Assembly: GCA_019155185.1 (NCBI GenBank)
Contig: CM032804.1
Coordinates: 11,752,992-11,816,991 of the forward strand
Source: Beaufortia kweichowensis
Lineage: Eukaryota; Chordata; Actinopteri; Cypriniformes; Gastromyzontidae
Reading direction: 5' to 3'
Length of the DNA stretch: 64,000 nucleotides
Within the stretch, counting starts at the first letter, position 1; every line of letters begins with the position of its first letter. The notes below the pieces were generated by a model that was given only the letters and a program-made list of their open reading frames with translations, searched no databases and was not told where the DNA came from. The translations under genes were made by a program, and so were the position numbers. Shown here one piece after another: positions 13,812 to 24,330 of the stretch.

Positions 13812-14074
13812 GTAAGCAGCAAGAGATGACTGTTTTAGCACTTGCAGTTAAGCTGAACCTTCTGTCATTTTACATTCTGCACAGGTGATGTGGCTAAAAT
13901 ATCCTTGCGTGTAACAGATAGAGTAAATGGCTAAATTAATATTTCCTTACCTCAAAGTGACTCAGTCAATTGGCGATTGAATCACTTAAGTAAAAACACG
14001 TTTTTAAAGAAGAATAAATGATTATAATGTACAGAAATACATTTTATAAATTAAAAAAAATAAAAATGTTGTCA

Positions 14075-14262
14075 TGATTTATTCACCCTCATATTGTTCA
14101 AAGCCTGTTTTTCCGTCTGTCCAATATGAAAGAAAACATTTTAAGAAATGTTTTAGTGGTTTTGTGTCGATACAAGGAAAGTCGATTAAGGCCCGTGCTG
14201 TTTGGTCACCAACGTTCTTAAAAATATCTCCTTTCTTGTTCTGCAGAAGAAAGTCATACAGG
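14075..14262. mobile_element. Second partial copy of the 'GTTCACCC' MITE family
   Basis: TCATGATTTATTCACCCTCA, then TATTGTTCAAAGCCTG, and near the end TGTTCTGCAGAAGAAAGTCA followed by TACAGGTCTG match the interior of the common cyprinid GTTCACCC element. The ends are eroded and about 100 bp of unrelated-looking sequence lies between the two recognisable parts. Confidence 0.5.
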
Positions 14263-14640
14263 TCTGGACAGGTGACAGATGACAGGTGGTTAAATGTGTC
14301 TGCAATGAGGGTGGTTCAATGTTGAAAGAATTAGAAATTTTGCTGAACTGTTTAAATTTGTTTTATTTAACGAATGATTTAACAACTGAAAAGCATCATG
14401 GTCAAATAAAAACCAATGACACTTGGCTCTCAGGATACTCAAATGTAAATATATCCACTTCAGATGATGTTGCATTTAGTGAAAATTGATTTACCAGTAA
14501 TAAATCTGAAAATCAAACTCATTTTAAAGCTCTTAGATGTGAAATTGTACTTATTGACATTCAAAAGCATGTAAACTTGATTTTACATTTTTATTGTGTG
14601 TGTATTTATTGTAATTTTTCTGCCATAATTTTTTGTGCAG

Positions 14641-14896
14641 CGTTCCATAATCACCTTTGCAGCTGCTGCCTGGAGATATCTTATCTCCAAGGGACCATCA
14701 CCTCCAAACATAATCCTCACACATCTGACACACTTTTGACACCAAATACAACCCACCTATTGTATCTGAAAGACAGCTTCCTGTATGTCCAATACCATCA
14801 GTTCACACATACTCACAAAAGCACACACACAGCTATTTCAGCAGGGAAATCACTCTGTGAAGGCCATGTGTCAATGTCCAGGCCTCTGACCAAAAG
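14641..14896 (+). pseudogene. Exon-like segment with a broken frame
   Basis: A strong acceptor (TTTTTTGTGCAG, ending at 14,640) opens a frame in exactly the phase left by the 13,580-13,811 segment. It encodes 32 residues starting RSIITFAAAAWRYLISKG and then meets TGA at 14,737. The TGA overlaps a T4 run (14,734-14,737). One base further on, a second frame stays open for 40 codons (14,738-14,857) before another TGA at 14,858. A good donor, AAAAG|GTGAGT, lies at 14,896. This pattern fits a coding exon damaged by a one-base insertion, hence a decaying gene, an assembly error, or an exon read in the wrong frame. I do not recognise the family. Confidence 0.3.
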
Positions 14897-15072
14897 GTGA
14901 GTAAAAGTGTTCAGATATTTTTTTAAGTAAAGGTCAGTCTCTTTATCATATTCCTTTAGAAAAATTTTCACAGATGCTGATCTCAGAAGTCAAAGAGCTG
15001 ATATCCAGAAAAGATTTTTGCATTTGAAAGCCAGCATTGAAAAAGTAAACATGTTTTCCCTCTCTCGATAGC

Positions 15073-15174
15073 TAAAGGGCTGAAAACCGTATATGATGGC
15101 ACGATTCCAAGAAGAGAAAAGATCCTCCAGTATTCCCTCGCACGTCTTCGAATGACTGACAGATGGAATCAACA
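15073..15174 (+). other. Exon-like segment, open frame, unidentified protein
   Basis: A polypyrimidine tract with acceptor TTTTCCCTCTCTCGATAG precedes about 102 bp that end in CAACAG|GTATGG. Only one frame is open. It gives a charged peptide that includes KTVYDGTIPRREKILQYSL and ends RMTDRWNQQ, which looks like real protein. The required entry phase (one base carried in) equals the formal phase of the 14,896 donor, although that upstream exon has stops in its frame. I do not recognise the family and found no convincing next exon. Confidence 0.35.
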
Positions 15175-16235
15175 GGTATGGAAAACCTAGAAATTAAAGC
15201 CAGCAAAATATTTTAAACATCTGCACAAAATATTGCCTGAATTTATTTATTTTGGCATGGCATGCATAATCTTTATTTAGACTGGCTCAAGTATTCTTGC
15301 TGGTAAACCTTAATAAGCTAGACTTGGCAACAAATCTTGTCTGCTGGTGTTATTTTGCATAGTTTAGTCATTCTACAAAATGAGAGTCATTTGTGCCCCT
15401 CATATACATTTGGGTTGATTGTTTTGCTTTTTTATTTTTCTCTTTCTCATTGCTCCCGCATTTGTTGTATATTTGATCATGCACTCCAAAAAGCTGCTGC
15501 TTGTTGTTTGCACATATTTAAATGAGTCAACACAGATTTTATTTTATTGTGTGCTTTTCAGTTCGTAAAATGTAAGTTTACTTAATCTGTTTGCAGTGCT
15601 GGGATGGGAATAATTGTTTGTTGGCATTAACTTAAACTTAACAGGAGATTTCTAGTTCCCATGATGCTTTGAACAGGTATAGATGAGGGGAGTAAATGTT
15701 AAATTTAATTGTGGGAGATTTGTTTGGTTGTCTGTTTGTTTGTAAATGCCAAATGATAATTTAACTTTACATCTCTACCAGTGTTTAAATTTTGTATGAT
15801 CTGATTTTGAGCTTTTAGATTTTGAGTCGTTTAGCCTGGGAAAACAATATTTCTTATTTCATGAAGGTACATGTTGATAGGCTGTCAAACAGTTACAACT
15901 GTGTCATACAGGACAGCAAACTGATGCTAATGTGATGTGTGTGTTAACGTAGGCTATTTATGCTTGTTTTTCCTGTCGTCAGCCTTCAGTGAATAAACAC
16001 AACACAATCATTACGTTCACATTATATTGATGTATTTGGCAGATGCATTTATCCAAAGCAACTTACAGTGCTTTCAATGTATATGCTTTTATAAGGATGT
16101 GTGAAGTGTTTGTGAATGGATGATTTAATCATTGATATTTCAAGCGTGCTTACTAGTGGATTTTCATAACATGTGAAACAGGCTGATGTGTTCTTTGTGG
16201 TCGTAAAGCTGATTCAGGACCAGTTTCTGACTCAT

Positions 16236-16237
<2 letters not shown>

Positions 16238-16307
<70 letters not shown>
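16238..16307. repeat. (AT)35 microsatellite
   Basis: An uninterrupted AT/TA dinucleotide repeat of 70 bp. It lies about 220 bp upstream of a much longer CT repeat. It is likely to be highly length-variable between individuals. Confidence 0.98.
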
Positions 16308-16309
<2 letters not shown>

Positions 16310-16526
16310 TAGCTTTTAAAACATTCTGGTCATTGACACACATACTTATTTCCTATAAAGGATAACAATGTTTATATCATAAGATTGGCATAAGAAGCAT
16401 GAGCTGCAGTCCAACCAAGTGTTTATTTTAGAGGGTAAAATAACAGGTGAAACAGGTGAAATTATTATTTTCATAAAACGTATTATAAATGGACCTTATA
16501 AATGAATTCCATCTTTACAAAAAAAG

Positions 16527-16728
<202 letters not shown>

Positions 16729-17331
16729 GAAAACATCCTTGATAAGGTCCAAGTTCAACTGAGTTTGAGTTCTGAAGAAAAGCCCTAATGAAAATGATCT
16801 GGCAAAGGAGTGTGTGAGAGATTAGAAGCTGTGGACATGATTAAAGTTCACTTTCTGCTCTTCCACCTTGTCTTGTGAGATTGTGTGGCTGAACTAACAA
16901 ACAGTTAAAACAGATTTTTACATAGACATAATTTGATGCAAAACTGCTGTTGATTCTTAATACTGTGTGTTACCTGGATAATCAGTGACTTCTAATCCAA
17001 ATCTACTTGTTTGGTGTACTTCTGCACAAATAAACATTTACTTTCCAATCCAATATTTTATAATGGGTGTGAAGAAGGGGTTAATAGCAGTGCTTTTAAA
17101 AGCTTGTCTTAAGTGTGTGTCAAAAGTTTAGCTTCAATTGGCCGTGAGCCAAACATCACTATAAGCTTTATATGGATTTATTTCATCATCACCAAAAGCA
17201 AGCGGTCATTATAAAAATAGTGGAAATATTCATTAACCTTTAAACACGGCTCTCAAACGCATCTCACATTACAGTCAGGCTGAGCTGCTCCTTTCTCTTT
17301 CACAAGAGCAGTGGTTTTGTGAATCTTTCAG

Positions 17332-17516
17332 AGAGATATGGCACATCACAACAGCAGTCTTCATTATCCAGCGATGAGCCGCTGGAGGATGACCTTTCAA
17401 ACATGTGCGGGAGGAGATTAATTCATATGTCAGAGGAGAAAGAAGGGAAGGTTGAAAACCTCGGGCTAGATTACACATCAGTGTGTGAAGATGAACATCA
17501 CATGTTCTGTTGAGCT
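17332..17516 (+). other. Exon-like acidic open segment
   Basis: After GAATCTTTCAG (ending about 17,331) one frame stays open for about 60 codons to a TGA near 17,514. It gives a hydrophilic, acidic peptide with pieces such as SSLSSDEPLEDDLSNMCGRR and HMSEEKEGKVENLG. GC content and complexity are higher than in the flanks. There is no similarity I recognise and no convincing donor, so it may equally be a conserved non-coding element. Confidence 0.2.
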
Positions 17517-18169
17517 TCTTTTTCATGTAAAATGTTTGAATATTAGCCCGAAGCAGAATCAATAGTCATATTTACTGACAGTATTTTTTTTACCACAACA
17601 TACAAGATTTTTTATTACTCTTTAATAATGGTTCTGGAGGCTTTATTGAGTTATCTTACATTCGTTTGATTATCAAGATTGTCTTAGATGTTTCTCCTAA
17701 ATTGCTATAGACAGATTAACTGTGAAGTTAACTGCAATGAGAAAGTTAGGAATTGTTACTGAGATCCACATAATTTTCTGGTTTCTGTTGAGATCTCGAC
17801 TGGTGGCGTGTGAGATTGCTATCTTCAGTTTTTTCAGAAGAAACTTTTTAATCTAAACAGTTATAGTTTGCAATCGTGATTGTTTTTATATTTACATTTA
17901 TTGTTTTAGCAGACGCTTTTATTCAAAGGTCAGCTTGAAATGGTCTTTTTATGTCAAGACATTTACTGAAAAACTGGAGCGCTGTCCACTCAGCCACAGG
18001 CTCCGACAGATTCTCATTATTTTTAACACATCTATAGTTATGCGGTGGCACAGAGTTAGACCTCTTGACTCCACACAGAAACAGCAACGCACATTACTGG
18101 CTTTGCAAACACTGTTGACACTTTTATTTTTTATTTGTTTACATGCCTGCTGGGTATTTTAAGTTGAGG

Positions 18170-18482
18170 TGCTTTTTTTAATTTTTTATATTAGACTTTT
18201 TTATATTTACTGTTGCACTAAAGTCCAAAAGAATTTATGTTATTTATTACTTGATTGTTCAAGCTACCTCACAGAAGTGCTCTGTTTGTTAAGCGTTGTT
18301 GAATGTTAAAGTAAGGTGAATTAAATAAAAAATAAGGAACATCCTGGATCTGTTTCTTCGCTCTTCTTTATTCTTTTTTTATGTATTATAGAAGTATCGG
18401 ATCGGGACTCGGTATCGGCAGATACTCAAAATCAAATGATTCGGACTCGAGGGCAAAAAAACCTGATCGGGACATCCCCACT
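18170..18482. mobile_element. Degraded DNA-transposon-like repeat end
   Basis: The end of this stretch (18,390-18,480) reads AGTATCGGATCGGGACTCGG, then TATCGGCAGATACTCAAAAT and CCTGATCGGGACATCCC. I recognise this wording as recurrent in teleost interspersed repeats. The preceding T-rich part (GTTGCACTAAAGTCC...) often accompanies it. It is probably the terminal part of a non-autonomous DNA element; the superfamily is not assigned. Confidence 0.45.
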
Positions 18483-19966
18483 GAAAAAGTGAATTTATTT
18501 CCACAGAACATTGCCAAAACTGTTTAATTTCGCTGTTCTTTCTCTGTGTTTACAGTGGTAATGAGACCATGTTCAACTGCATCTGACCTCTTTATCTATC
18601 AGAGGCCCGACCCCTGTAAAACCTGCACCCATGTGCCCTGTAAAGTGCACCCTAGCACATGAACAAAGACCATTGAACAATGAGAAAAACAATGAGGCTG
18701 AATGGAAACAATGGTAACAATTCTTCTTGACTGAGCATGTTGTTTTGCTTTACAGTACATCTAATTGCCTGCTGTGAGGTGCTCATGTTCCCTTTGCCTG
18801 TCTGTGGTGTCCTAGATTAAAAAAGTTCTGCAAACTTCAGAATACTGGTGCAAAAAGCAGTTTTAATGTGTGTAATGTATTCATTCACTCAGAAGGAAAG
18901 AATTCTGTCATTAGTTGAAATGCTGTAGATGGTTACTACAGTTTCCATTCTTTCAATAAACTCAAAAGATTCACTTTTTCTCATACTTGACCTTCTTTCA
19001 TTACAGAGACCTCATATAAAAATAGAAATTGGTATTATATGATATTGACCAGAGAACACCTTCTTACAGAGAACCGAAGCGTGCACCTGTGTCCTTTTTC
19101 CTGTTTTCACCTCAGTGTATTCAATGAGGGGAAAATGTCTTTTTAATGACTGACTCAGTCCGGTGTGTTGTACAGGTCAAGGATACTGCAGGTATTTACA
19201 GCAGATCCTCATTGTTCCACCAATCATACTGTTCGTGAAGTTAACAATAACATGATTAACATAAAAGGTAACTCGAATTCCGACTGTATTGTCCCTTTAA
19301 AAACTATTTTATTGTCATTGCGCTGATAGCTGAGCTGTATGAAACAGTAATTAACCTTCTGATGCAGGATCAAGTTGTAGAGCTTTGCAGAAGCCAGACA
19401 CAGAGTTTAGCTCCAGATTTGTGCCCGTGGGGAAAGTCTGTGGCTTTAATTAAAAATTCAGACCAAGAGCTTTGGGCATAATTCTCCTGTCAGATGTTTT
19501 GGCCTCGGATGTACTGAAACGCTGCCTCTGTTTTGTTTGTTTTTAAGCAGCTTATCATGCCAAAGTAAGTTCATAGTGCTTGACTTTTAAACACTTTTTA
19601 TTGTAAGTACATTACAGACGTGTCTGTAGACAAATATACAAAAGCTGCACGCTCACTGCATTTAGAAAGCATGACATTTGAAATCTAGCATTGGCTTTTT
19701 TAAAACAATTGATTGTCAGGGATGTTTTGACCATATACAAAACACATACACAGTTTTAGAAAGTTTACTAAAATAATGGTCATTTTCTGTGTGTACCACT
19801 TACTGACCTGCATATCAATAAGAAGTGATTGGTGAATGCAATCATCTCATTAATATTCATGAGTCAAGCTGATATGAATTATAATGTGATTTTTTTGTTC
19901 TTATTGTCTTTTCAATTCAGTTTTAATATTTCACAATGAATAATACTAGATACATAGAGAATATAC

Positions 19967-20031
19967 GTGACCCTGTCTGTGAAAACCTAGCTGAAGTCAT
20001 TTTTTTTTCTACATAATGTATAGAACGTTAT
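19967..20031. mobile_element. Partial foldback/MITE copy ('GTGACCCTGTCTGTGAAAAC' family)
   Basis: GTGACCCTGTCTGTGAAAAC, then CTAGCTGAAGTCATTTTTTT and CTACATAATG, closely match the left half of the fuller copy at 56,512. The right inverted end is not recognisable here. Confidence 0.6.
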
Positions 20032-20439
20032 ATATGAAAATATAACATTGATTTTTTTTATGTAATAAAATGTAATGACATTCTTCATCGCATTCTTTCC
20101 AATTATTTGTATACAATATATATTATCTATCATTGTTTGTAATCCTGGTTTTGCAAATTGCATAGACGTTTGAGAGTAAATATACACCTGAACACCTTAC
20201 GCAGAGGAAACCCTGGACAGAAGTCTTTCTTTAGGGCAACATCCACCATCCTCCTTATATACAAAGATATATAACTGATGGATTGATCAGTAATCTCTTC
20301 AGTCTGAACAAAGCAATTAGCAAAACTCACACGTATTATATGAAATAATAGCTCATCCTCTATTTCCTCTGATAATACAAGCTGATCCAGGCAAGTTTAT
20401 GGGTAATTAAGGCTGGCGTATGTTAAATGTGTGTGCTGT

Positions 20440-20770
20440 GAAATCCAGCGGAGGATAGGGGAGGGGTTGCGGGTAGTCAGGCACCGGGCCCGTCAAGGGC
20501 GATTATTGGGTGCTGGAAAAGATGCTGTCCTTTCCAATTAACCAGAACCGCTGTCGACAGGGCTCAGAGACTTCTGGAGAAAATAAGACCCTGGGAGACA
20601 GCACAGAGATATGGAGGCTGGAAAAAACATGCCAGATATTTGGGGAAATGGGTTTTCACGTCAGGCCGTGATGGGAGCCGGGGTCCAATCGGGTGGTCCT
20701 GGATAGACTTCTCAGATTTAATTAGCATCTGTATCAACAACTGATGGGGGGTATGTTACCATAGCCAGGC
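20440..20770. promoter_or_regulatory. Candidate conserved non-coding element (composition only)
   Basis: A block about 330 bp long with clearly higher GC and complexity than its AT-rich neighbours and no consistent open frame. It contains GGTCCAATCGGGTGG (CCAAT core), TTCCAATTAACC and TTTAATTAGCATCTG (homeodomain-type TAATTA/TAATTAG cores). Blocks of this kind near developmental genes are often conserved enhancers in fish. Conservation cannot be seen from one sequence, so this remains a guess. Confidence 0.25.
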
Positions 20771-20837
20771 TTTAAACTGACAAACATGCCATGAAATCAG
20801 CTTGTTGTCTTCTTTTGCGTCTCTAATTTGCTTTTCA

Positions 20838-20951
20838 GTGACATTCACCTCAGCCACAGGCATGACTCGTGTTGCTTTCCAGTGCACTTCTGTATTCCAA
20901 GTCGTGACGCACATCAAGGGCATATCGAATGCAATACAGCATAGCCACAGG
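20838..20951 (+). other. Exon-like segment with good splice signals
   Basis: AATTTGCTTTTCAG ends at 20,837 and a donor CCACAG|GTAGGT follows at about 20,951. One frame is open across the segment (pieces MTRVAFQCTSVFQVVTHIKG). The short length makes an open frame unremarkable. It could be an exon of a non-coding RNA. It is not phase-compatible with the 15,174 donor. Confidence 0.25.
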
Positions 20952-21712
20952 TAGGTGATTCTTTAATGAGAGACAGTTTTTAACACTTTATGAGAAGGTT
21001 AAACATTAGAAAATGCATTAGATAACATGAACGAACAAGGTTCAGTGTAGTGTTTCAGCATTTATTAATCTTTGTCAATGTTCGATAAGGCCAACACTGT
21101 TGTTTTTAGATTTTTTTGTGCATTAACTAATGCGTGTGTGTGTGAATGTTGTATGTTTATATATGTGCAAACCCTCAAAGAGTTTTTTCATGTAGCCGAC
21201 ACCACTGTGGACAGTCACTTTAAAAATTGCATTTGTCACAGTATGTAGGTGCATAATGTTCTCAGTCTAATATTCATGCTTCTGAACAGGAAAGCATTAC
21301 AGAATCAGTGGCCAGTTTTCCACGTGTCATATGAAATCTGCTCAGATCTCCTACATCAGACTTTTAGTGATACTTCCTTGGCTTTCTGCATACGTGTTGG
21401 CTGGATCTAAAAGCTTTCTGAATGACAGCACAGGATAAAGTGTGCGAGGAATTCAGTCTCTTTATCCAGTAAGGGAGAATGTTTTCGATCAACAATTTTT
21501 TCAAAACTTTTTTGCTTTTTTAGTAATAAACAAAGCTGTCAACTTCTAACCATTAAACATGACTATTTCCATTAACATTTTGTGGCAGAAACACATGAAA
21601 CAGTTCTGGTCTGGACATTGGCCCTGCCACCAGCACTGGCACCCTTTTGCTGGAAAAATGGACATCTGTCATTCTGTTAGGTAAGCATTGAGTGTGCAAA
21701 AATATCATTTTT

Positions 21713-21807
21713 CCATGGTTGGGTCAGTTGGGTTGGGTTGAAACAACCTAGCATAGGTAAATTTATAACTCAACGGTTACGTTTGCCCCTTTTTGACCCA
21801 ACCATGG
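21713..21807. mobile_element. Palindromic MITE-like element with 14-bp inverted arms
   Basis: CCATGGTTGGGTCA (21,713-21,726) is the exact reverse complement of TGACCCAACCATGG (21,794-21,807). Between and around them lie GGGTTG/AACCCA repeats. A diverged second copy of the same motifs appears at 21,971-22,055 (ACCCATGGTTGGGTTAAA ... TGACTCAACCATGAGATG). I interpret both as copies of a short fish foldback element. Confidence 0.55.
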
Positions 21808-24174
21808 GTTGCAAATAACCCAGCATTGTTTAGAGTATATTCATGTTAAAATGATTCTAGTTCATTTAATAAGAAATTGCATGTTATATATTATACTGAT
21901 ATGGCTAACAGTGTTGCAATAAATAATATAACAATTAGTCTGCTGCTGATTTATTTTCCGGATGAGTTTCAACCCATGGTTGGGTTAAATTATCCTGCAA
22001 AATTCTTAATTTACCCGACAGTTGGGTTTGTCCATATCTGACTCAACCATGAGATGAAACATCTCTTTTTTATATTTTTGTCTTATGTACATATATAACA
22101 TTTATCACATTCACTTCATTCTTTACATTCTCAGTTATCTTAGAAAATCTACACTTTTGGCTGAACTAAAAGAAATGGTATAATATCTAGCCATCTGCTC
22201 TTGTTATTCAAAGAGAACCTATTTCTGTCTCATGTACCTGTGTCTAACATTTATTACACTCGTTTCACTCTACGCCCTTGAACTGATAACCTATTTTAAA
22301 TGCCAAAAGCATATTCAGCTCAGCTTTAGATAGAACATGTCAGGTTACACCAAGTTTAATACATAATCTTACCTTTCCTAGAATCACGTCAGTCTAGTTT
22401 TTCTCTAACTGGGTCACTGTGAGCCTATATATTGTCACACCCAAAACAGTTTAATATACATGAAAAGACTCCACACCATTGTGTGTCTGTAGACCGGTAA
22501 AATGTCTCCCGTGTTCCCCCACGGTTAAAATTAGCCCAATCTGACCTTGTTTGTTCACACAATATACAAAGTTGGTCCAGATCCACAGTAACGGGGATGT
22601 ACATGTGTGCCACCACATTCTTATAGAGGATCCTATGAGGATTCATTCACTTTAACCTGAAATCTAAACTACTATTAATGCTGAAATCAGAGGGGGAGGT
22701 TTACCTGTGTCCTACTTCTACATTTTAGCACAGTGATGACATACAACCAGAATACAAATACAATATATTTGTTGATAGTCTACAATCTGCTTGATTTATG
22801 AAAACATTTGTTTCTATATGCAGAAAGGAAATTCACAGAACGCTCTTGACTCGTACGCAACTGTAATAAGAGTTTGACGTTCTGGACCGTGAGTCATTTT
22901 TAACCACTAGAAGCAAAAAGAAGCATCCACTTTATCATCCTCAATATGACACATCAGCAAAAATATTTATGCATGATTAAATGATTCAATTTGCTACAAA
23001 GTTTTTCAGAGTTGCTCTTTGAAAGTCATGCAGTCGATTACAAACACACAGAGCATGTCCAACGTTCACTTACTTTTAATGGAGCTTTTGTACGCTCGTT
23101 TTATTGTTGCCATTTCGTTTCTGCAGAAGGAGGCAAAGATTTGCATCTTCCACCACAGTTATATTTGTTGCTCTTTCATGTGTGCATCAATTTTAACATG
23201 CACTGATGCATAATGCTGATTAAATTTAACTTAAAAGGGTAATGTTTGCCAGTATTTACTGAAGAAGTTTATTGGCATTGCAACTAACAGACTAAATTGC
23301 CAAATCTGTAAATAACAACTAATAATATATAAACACAAAATAAACTTAGTAAAAGTATTATTTTACTTGGAAACAGAGAAGAAGCTTCAACTGCTTATCT
23401 AATCTGCTTCTATGGTAAAGACCCTCTAAATACTAAATGTGTATTGTTAAAAACCTCTTGAGATCTTCACTACAAAAAACACAAGGACCTGAAGAGAGCG
23501 GTACAATTGACTTAACCCATTAGTTAGGTCAGGACGGGTTTCTTGTGGATCTCATCATGTCATGGTTTACCACCAGCTTCTGGAACCACTAGAGGTTTTG
23601 TTCACATGTGACAGCTCAAACGACCGTGCCAGACCGATTGCAAAATATTATATGGGCTTTTTGGTCGCAGGCCCAGATATAACATTTAGGGAACGTTTTA
23701 GTTACGATGGAAAAACAGAAACAGAAATCGAATGAGGATTGTGGGACGTGTTGCATGTGGAAAAGATTTTAAGAGAAAAATGACAAATAGAATTGAATTG
23801 AATTGACAGCAGAAAGCATTGCTTTAAATGTGTTGCTAAAGATGTGCTTTACATTTTTCCATGTGGTTCAAGTGTAGGATGACCTGTCAGTGTGAGCACA
23901 GGTGTTTTAACGGGCTTCATACTGTTCATGTTTGCAGCTTGTGAAGTGTAATGTGGGTGTGCAGGTAGACGTGGGTTGGAAAAGAGATTGTTGTAAAGTA
24001 CTGTACTGTGTTTCACCAATCAGAGCTGTATTTGTGTAAATGTTCAGAGCAAAACTCCTCAAGCTGTAAAGCTAAAATTCTGAAGCTTTATTGGTAAAAA
24101 GGTAAACAGCTAATTTTGCTGATAAATATTGTTGTGCATGTGTGTTAACACTACATTGTGATTGTCATACAGGT

Positions 24175-24330
24175 AATTTTTTAACCTTGTGTGGAAGGTT
24201 TTTGCTCCCTATAAGGAAACAGCTTAGAAAACATACTAAATAATGTTTGTTTGAAAATGCAAAAATGCACAAAGGTTCGTGTGAGGGTTAGTTTTAGGTT
24301 TTGGTTAAATGTTACAGGGTACAATTTGCA
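24175..24330. repeat. Interspersed repeat copy B ('...GTGAGGGTTAG' family)
   Basis: CTCCCTATAAGGAAACAGCT, TAGAAAACATACTAAATAATG, GAAAATGCAAAAATGCACAAAGG and GTGTGAGGGTTAG occur in the same order as in the copy at 5.85-6.03 kb, with scattered mismatches. It is a second member of the same dispersed family. Confidence 0.6.
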
